A stretch of DNA of 64,000 nt, from positions 16,024,753 to 16,088,752 of the forward strand of contig NC_061121.1 of the NCBI RefSeq assembly GCF_002878395.1, read 5' to 3'. Position 1 is the stretch's first letter. Every line of letters begins with the position of its first letter. The stretch comes from Capsicum annuum (Eukaryota > Streptophyta > Magnoliopsida > Solanales > Solanaceae). The position numbers were made by a program, and so were the translations under genes. Below, piece after piece: positions 59,786 through 64,000 of this stretch. The notes below the pieces were generated by a model. That model ran no database searches. It was given only the letters and a program-made list of their open reading frames with translations, and was not told the DNA's origin.

Positions 59786-60429
59786 ACCCTTATTCTTAGG
59801 TGCAACAAGAAAATACTTGCTCTTGTAATTATTATTCTTTTGATATTTGTGTTTTAATAACCAAAAAATGCTACAGGTTGATAATCCACGTAATGTAATA
59901 ACTCTCGAAGGAGTGTTTAGTTTGGTTTATAGACTTGAATCTGGAGAATGTCTATCTTTATAAGGCTAAAAATAGAACATTTAGTTGTTCACCCTATTAT
60001 CGTTAAAGTCTTTTTACAAGGAAAATTTATGGTTTCATTGAGTGTCTTAAACATGTTTTTCTGTTTTAGTTTAGTTTATGTTTAGCTGTTGATTAGTTGA
60101 ACTGTGTTGAATTGCTTTTATGAATGAAGCCATGTTAAGGCTTCATTTACATTGCGTAAACATGTAGAACTAGAAAAGTGAATAAAGAAGTTAGTACCTC
60201 CTTTTAGTAGAAGAAGTTGATTTTTTTTATTTGTGTGTGAAGAAAACCGATTAGAGAAAGGAACACTGTGAATTGTTGCATGTACTTATTTGCAAATTTA
60301 TAGGACTTGTAATGAGAAATAAAAAGTGGAATCAATGGAAGCTTATTGAGTTAAGGTCTTCATTTTCAAAAAGAGTGAGAAGATTATGTAATTAGGCAAA
60401 CTATTTGTATTTAATGTACATATTTGTGA
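59786..60429. other. Unassigned AT-rich sequence
   Basis: No open frame, tRNA, or known element motif seen. Confidence 0.4.
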
Positions 60430-60672
60430 TTTCTGGTCCTTTTCTCCACTATTGTGCTTATAAGCCTCTAGCTTCATGTTCTTTACATTATCAAAGTGAT
60501 AACTAGTTGGATTGGTTCCACTTATTACTTAGTTTACATACATATAATAAGCACTGACTAGTAGGTTGTTGATTTGCGACTTTGTGATTATTACTTAGCT
60601 TTTAGGAGAGAGATGACTTTGTGCACATCTTCTCCAACTTACCCTCAACGGCTCAACTTGTTTTCCGGCGCT
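60430..60672. repeat. Copy 2 of the dispersed repeat of about 240 bp
   Basis: Pairs with 59326-59575. After CGCTTGTTGAAGT the two copies diverge; here the text goes on to AGGCAGGAAAGTTGGGCAC, while copy 1 goes into the SINE. Confidence 0.8.
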
Positions 60673-60724
60673 TGTTGAAGTAGGCAGGAAAGTTGGGCAC
60701 TTAATAATATCTCATAGACTTTTT

Positions 60725-60930
60725 CTAGTCTTGCCTCTAGGGCAAGAGTTATAGATCATCTGCCAAATTAGTAGTGTCAACTCTTGCCCATGGGGCACAA
60801 CTTGTTTCGTTGTGATATAAAGTTTTGTCTCTTGGGCAAGATTTATAGATCACTTACTAAATCAATAAAGACTATGCTAGAGTCAAATCATGCCTATGGG
60901 GCATAACTTTTATCTGGGTGGACTTTATGT
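60725..60930. repeat. Two outlying copies of the 108-bp repeat family
   Basis: TCTTGCCTCTAGGGCAAGAG at 60729 and a diverged TTTGTCTCTTGGGCAAGA at 60834, each followed about 66 bp later by GCCCATGGGGCACAAC or GCCTATGGGGCATAAC. Confidence 0.85.
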
Positions 60931-61047
60931 CACTCTCGTTTTCTTTAATATTGAATATATCTTTGTTATTTTTCTGTTAAATCATAATTCAGTGTTGAGT
61001 TTCTAACTTACTTTAGTAATCTTTTATTTTTTTTTTGCAATTTTCAT

Positions 61048-61480
61048 GCAAAGAGTGATATCTTCTATTAAGACTCATCTTGATACTTCTTTAGATGAGA
61101 TTATGAACCATATTATGGTAATTTTCACATTAGATTTATTACTCAATAGAAACAACATCATTATATCAATAATTGTATTGATTGTATTGTTGACATTATT
61201 AATTTTTTTTATATAGTCTCTAGAATCCAAGTGTGATTCTATTATGGAGCTTATTAAGGAATTACATAAACCATATGATGGGTGAGGAGTGGACATTGCA
61301 AATTTCAAGGGGGTGAATGAAATGCAGGAACAAAATGTGCCTATTCTTGAAGATGAAATCAAGTTTGAAGTCAGTTTCCAGATTTGTGCCAAGCTTCAAA
61401 GCAGAGTAAATTGATCTTTCAACACCTCCTGATGACTTGCTTTCTAGGAAAAGAAAGCGGTGCAAAGTATCAGATTAAGA
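61048..61480 (+). pseudogene. Decayed possible two-exon coding fragment of unknown origin
   Basis: A frame starting MQRVISSIKTHLDTSLDEIM (61048) meets ATG|GTAATTTT, a possible donor. After an AT-rich 107-bp gap, ATATAG|TCTCTAG could be the acceptor, giving SLESKCDSIMELIKELHKPY before a TGA. Further text downstream (FKGVNEMQEQNVPILEDEIK, and RKRKR-like basic text near 61440) looks protein-like but is broken. I do not recognise the family. It may belong to an old transposon. The reverse ORFs at 61075 and 61262 are its shadows. Confidence 0.3.
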
Positions 61481-62144
61481 TTGTGGTCCTAGTTTTACTC
61501 TAATAACTCCAATGCCACCCGATGTTTCTTATCATATTTCTATAAAAAATAAACTTTGTACGGTTGAAGACGTGAAAAATTATTAACAGGATTTAAGTTG
61601 GTCTTTTGTTTCTTTATGATGTTTAAAGATAGTTATTCAAGTTGTAATTGACAGTGTTTACTTTCAACTAATTTGCCACGGTTTCTGCTTATCCTTTGTA
61701 AATTTTTGCATTATTTTTTCTTGTTTTATTTTTCTTATTAGTTTACTACTTTCTCTTCCGACTTTTTAATATCAAATTTTTTATCTTGATATTTTTTACT
61801 TGTGAGTTTATTTTTGTCAAGTTATATAAAGGTCATGATATATTCTCTTTTTTGAGTTATCAACTTATGTTAGAGTATGTCATTAGTTAGACCTAGTGAA
61901 ATAGTGTAAATTGTTTCACATACATTAATTTTTTGAAAAATTTTGAACTACATTTTCCCCCAAAGGCCATAGTTATATAATACTCAATAAGTTAGATTTT
62001 GTGAAATAGCATAATCATTGCACATTAAGTATTTGTTAGTTTTTATAAGCCTAGTATTATGTTCAATATCTAAGTCAACAATTAATGCACATTATGCGTC
62101 TAAGTCGAGAATTGTATAATGTGCCTTTAGAAGTCCTTAAGCTA
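61481..62144. other. Unassigned AT-rich sequence
   Basis: No gene or known repeat seen before the tandem array starts. Confidence 0.4.
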
Positions 62145-63300
62145 ATGTCTTGCCATTAGGGAAAGAATTATATATCATCTTCCAAATCAAAACAAACTAT
62201 GCTAGTGTAGAATCTTGCCCATGGGGCACCACTTGTTCTTTTGTTATCTAAAAGTCTTACCTCTTGGAAAAAAGTTATAGATTATTTACTAAATTATTAA
62301 AGACTAAAGTAGTGTAAACTCTTGCTCATGGACTGGTTTCTAATCTTGCCTCTAGGGCAAGAGTTAAAGATCATTTGTCAAATCATTACAGACTAAGGCA
62401 AAGTTAACTCTTGCCTATGGGGCACAAATTGTTCTTTTGTAATTTAAAAGTCTTGCCTTTAGGGCAAGAGTTATAGATCATTCGTCAAATCATTACAGAG
62501 TTAAGGCAAAGTCAACCCTTTCCTGGCACAACTTTCTCTTTTATGATTTAAAAGTCTTGCCTCTAGGGCGAGGGTTATAGATCATTCGTCAAATCATTAC
62601 AGACTTGAGGCAAAGTCAACTCTTGCCCATGGGGCACAACTTGTTCTTTTGTGATTTAAAAGTATTGGCTCTAGGGCAAGAGTTATATATCATCTGCCGA
62701 ATTATTACAGACTTAAGGCAAAGTCAACTCTTGCCCATGGGGTACAACTTGTTCTTTTGTGATTTAAAAGTCTTGCCTCTAAGGCAAGAGTTATAGATTA
62801 TCTGCCGAATTATTACAGACTTAAAGCAAAGTCAACTCTTGCCCATGGGGCACAACTAGTTGTTTTGTGATTTAAAAGTCTTGCCTCTAAGGCAAGAGTT
62901 ATAGATTATCTACCGAATTATTACAGACTTAAAGCAAAGTCAACTCTTGCCCATGGGGCACAACTAGTTGTTTTGTGGTTTAAAAGTCATGCCTCTAGGG
63001 CGAGAGTTATAGATCATTCTTTAAATCAGTACAGACTTAAGGCAAAGTCAACTCTTGCTCATGGGGCACAACTTGTTCTTTTGTGATTTATAATTCTTAT
63101 CTCTAGGGAAAGAGTTATAGATTATCTTCCGAATTATTAAAGACTTAAGGCAAAGTCAACTCTTGCCCATGGGGCACAACTTGTTCTTTTGTGATTTAAA
63201 ACTCTTGCCTCTTGGGAAAGAGTTATAGATCATCTATCAAATTATTATAGACTAAGACAAAGTCAACTCTTCCCCATTGGGCACAACTTTTATTTGGGTA
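62145..63300. repeat. Tandem array, 108-bp period, two hairpin modules per unit
   Basis: About eleven units. Module 1, TCTTGCCTCTAGGGCAAGA, can fold into a 7-bp stem; module 2, 66 bp later, TCTTGCCCATGGGGCACAAC, holds a TGCCC/GGGCA stem. Module-1 starts at 62555 (after a short unit), 62663, 62771, 62879, 62987, 63095 and 63203 are exactly 108 bp apart; the older left units are 96-105 bp. The 63-aa frame at 62605 only reflects 108 being a multiple of three. More decayed copies run to about 63490. Confidence 0.93.
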
Positions 63301-64000
63301 GACTCTGTGTTAGGACATTATAAAACTAGACATCGTAAGTTAGACATTGTAAGATTATGTCAATACAAACTAATGATGTCTACTCTTACCCGCATGGCAT
63401 AACTTATTTTGTTAGGTCTAAGTTTGCCTCTTGCAGAACATTAGCTAATTTAATACAAATTAATAATGTTAACGTTTGCCCATGAGGCACAATTTGAAAT
63501 ATATTATTTTATTAATAATTAATTATTTTTTAAATAACATAATTTTTTGCACCAAGTTTAAGTTAAAAATATATTTTTGTACCAAAAAAAAAGTTAAAAA
63601 TTCATCTACGGAGAAATTTCATCTCAAATCTACAACAAATTTCATTTCAGATCTCAAAAGCATCGGACTAATATAGTACATTTATTACCAAAAAGTTAAA
63701 GATAAAAATATATTTACCCTTTGAAATAAGCTCAAGTTACGAGAAATTTCATAAAGCTACAAAAAAATTCATCTCAAAACTTGAGCTTTGGATTTCTCTC
63801 TTCCCTTTGGTGAAATTGCATTTTAACTTTTGGGTTTTTGATTTTGTCATTCATCTCTTTGCACTTTAGGTAATTCTCTCATGTTTTTCTTAATCTTATT
63901 GCATGCATTTGAAGTATTTGTTACCTAGTAATTTTTTTGAGCTGAAAATCACTTTTCTCTTTTGTGAATCACATTCTATAATGCATAGATTAATTTATAA
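63301..64000. other. Repeat remnants, then AT-rich sequence to the window edge
   Basis: To about 63490 there are relics of the 108-bp family (TTGCCCATGAGGCACAATTT). Afterwards AT-rich DNA contains GAGAAATTTCAT twice (63612 and 63740) and a CTCTTCCC-type stretch. ACTTTAGGTAATTC near 63865 could be a splice site of a gene beyond the edge, but nothing shows that. Confidence 0.4.

Noticed and set aside
62605..62796. Repetitive 63-aa open frame suggesting a repeat protein
   Set aside because: It arises because the 108-bp tandem unit is a multiple of three; neighbouring units have stops and shifts, and the conserved feature is the DNA hairpin, not the peptide.
62145..63300. CRISPR-like regular array
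   Set aside because: The whole 108-bp unit is repeated with no unique spacers, there are no cas genes, and the surroundings are plant nuclear DNA.

Overview
This window is repeat-dense nuclear DNA of a flowering plant. A solanaceous species (pepper, tomato or potato type) is the best guess. That rests on long-LTR Ty3/gypsy elements primed by initiator-methionine tRNA, a TRIM miniature retrotransposon, a tRNA-derived SINE of the type common in Solanaceae, and a CACTA transposon with GACCAC..GTGGTC palindromes. The species guess is inference; the element classes are read from the sequence. I see no intact host gene, rRNA, tRNA gene or CRISPR array. The only host-gene homology found is a broken fragment of a phosphatidylinositol-4-phosphate 5-kinase (PIP5K) gene.

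Layout. 1-859: tail of a gypsy element. 860-2306 and 12484 to about 14360: two parts of one long LTR, probably of a Tat/Ogre-like gypsy element. It is split by a complete but dead reverse-strand gypsy element, G1 (2307-12483), whose 3' LTR carries a 590-bp TRIM (4246-4835). 14400-17820: tail and 3' LTR of another gypsy element. 17821-20846: reverse-strand copia element with one LTR, lacking reverse transcriptase. 20847 to about 22256: PIP5K pseudogene with three exons and their introns. 22257-22923: decayed gypsy integrase tail, leading into an LTR (22924-25332) that resumes at 55741-56257.

That LTR is split by the main feature, a 30.4-kb reverse-strand CACTA (En/Spm) element (25333-55737). 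It has matching terminal inverted repeats, a TTG target duplication, subterminal palindromes at both ends, a TNP2-type transposase with DUF4218/DUF4216-like parts, and a second gene of the Transposase_24 type. Roughly 20 kb of its length is later gypsy material: reverse solo LTR 26840-29825, partial LTR 29979 to about 31400, solo LTRs 32998-35631 and 37834-39743 (each with a perfect 5-bp target duplication), and an 11.2-kb two-LTR element, G5 (41962-53178). The CACTA element also holds an array of about 88-bp repeats (39749-41330).

56258-64000 holds no recognisable gene. It has AT-rich and pyrimidine-rich stretches, a SINE, a duplicated segment of about 240 bp, and a tandem family with a 108-bp period built from two short hairpins (main array about 62145-63300, outliers at 57.9 and 60.7 kb).

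All coding regions are pseudogenes. In G5 nearly every premature stop is one C-to-T or G-to-A step from the family codon, as expected for long-methylated heterochromatin. The order of events follows from nesting: host gypsy LTR, then CACTA, then several waves of gypsy insertion and LTR-LTR recombination.
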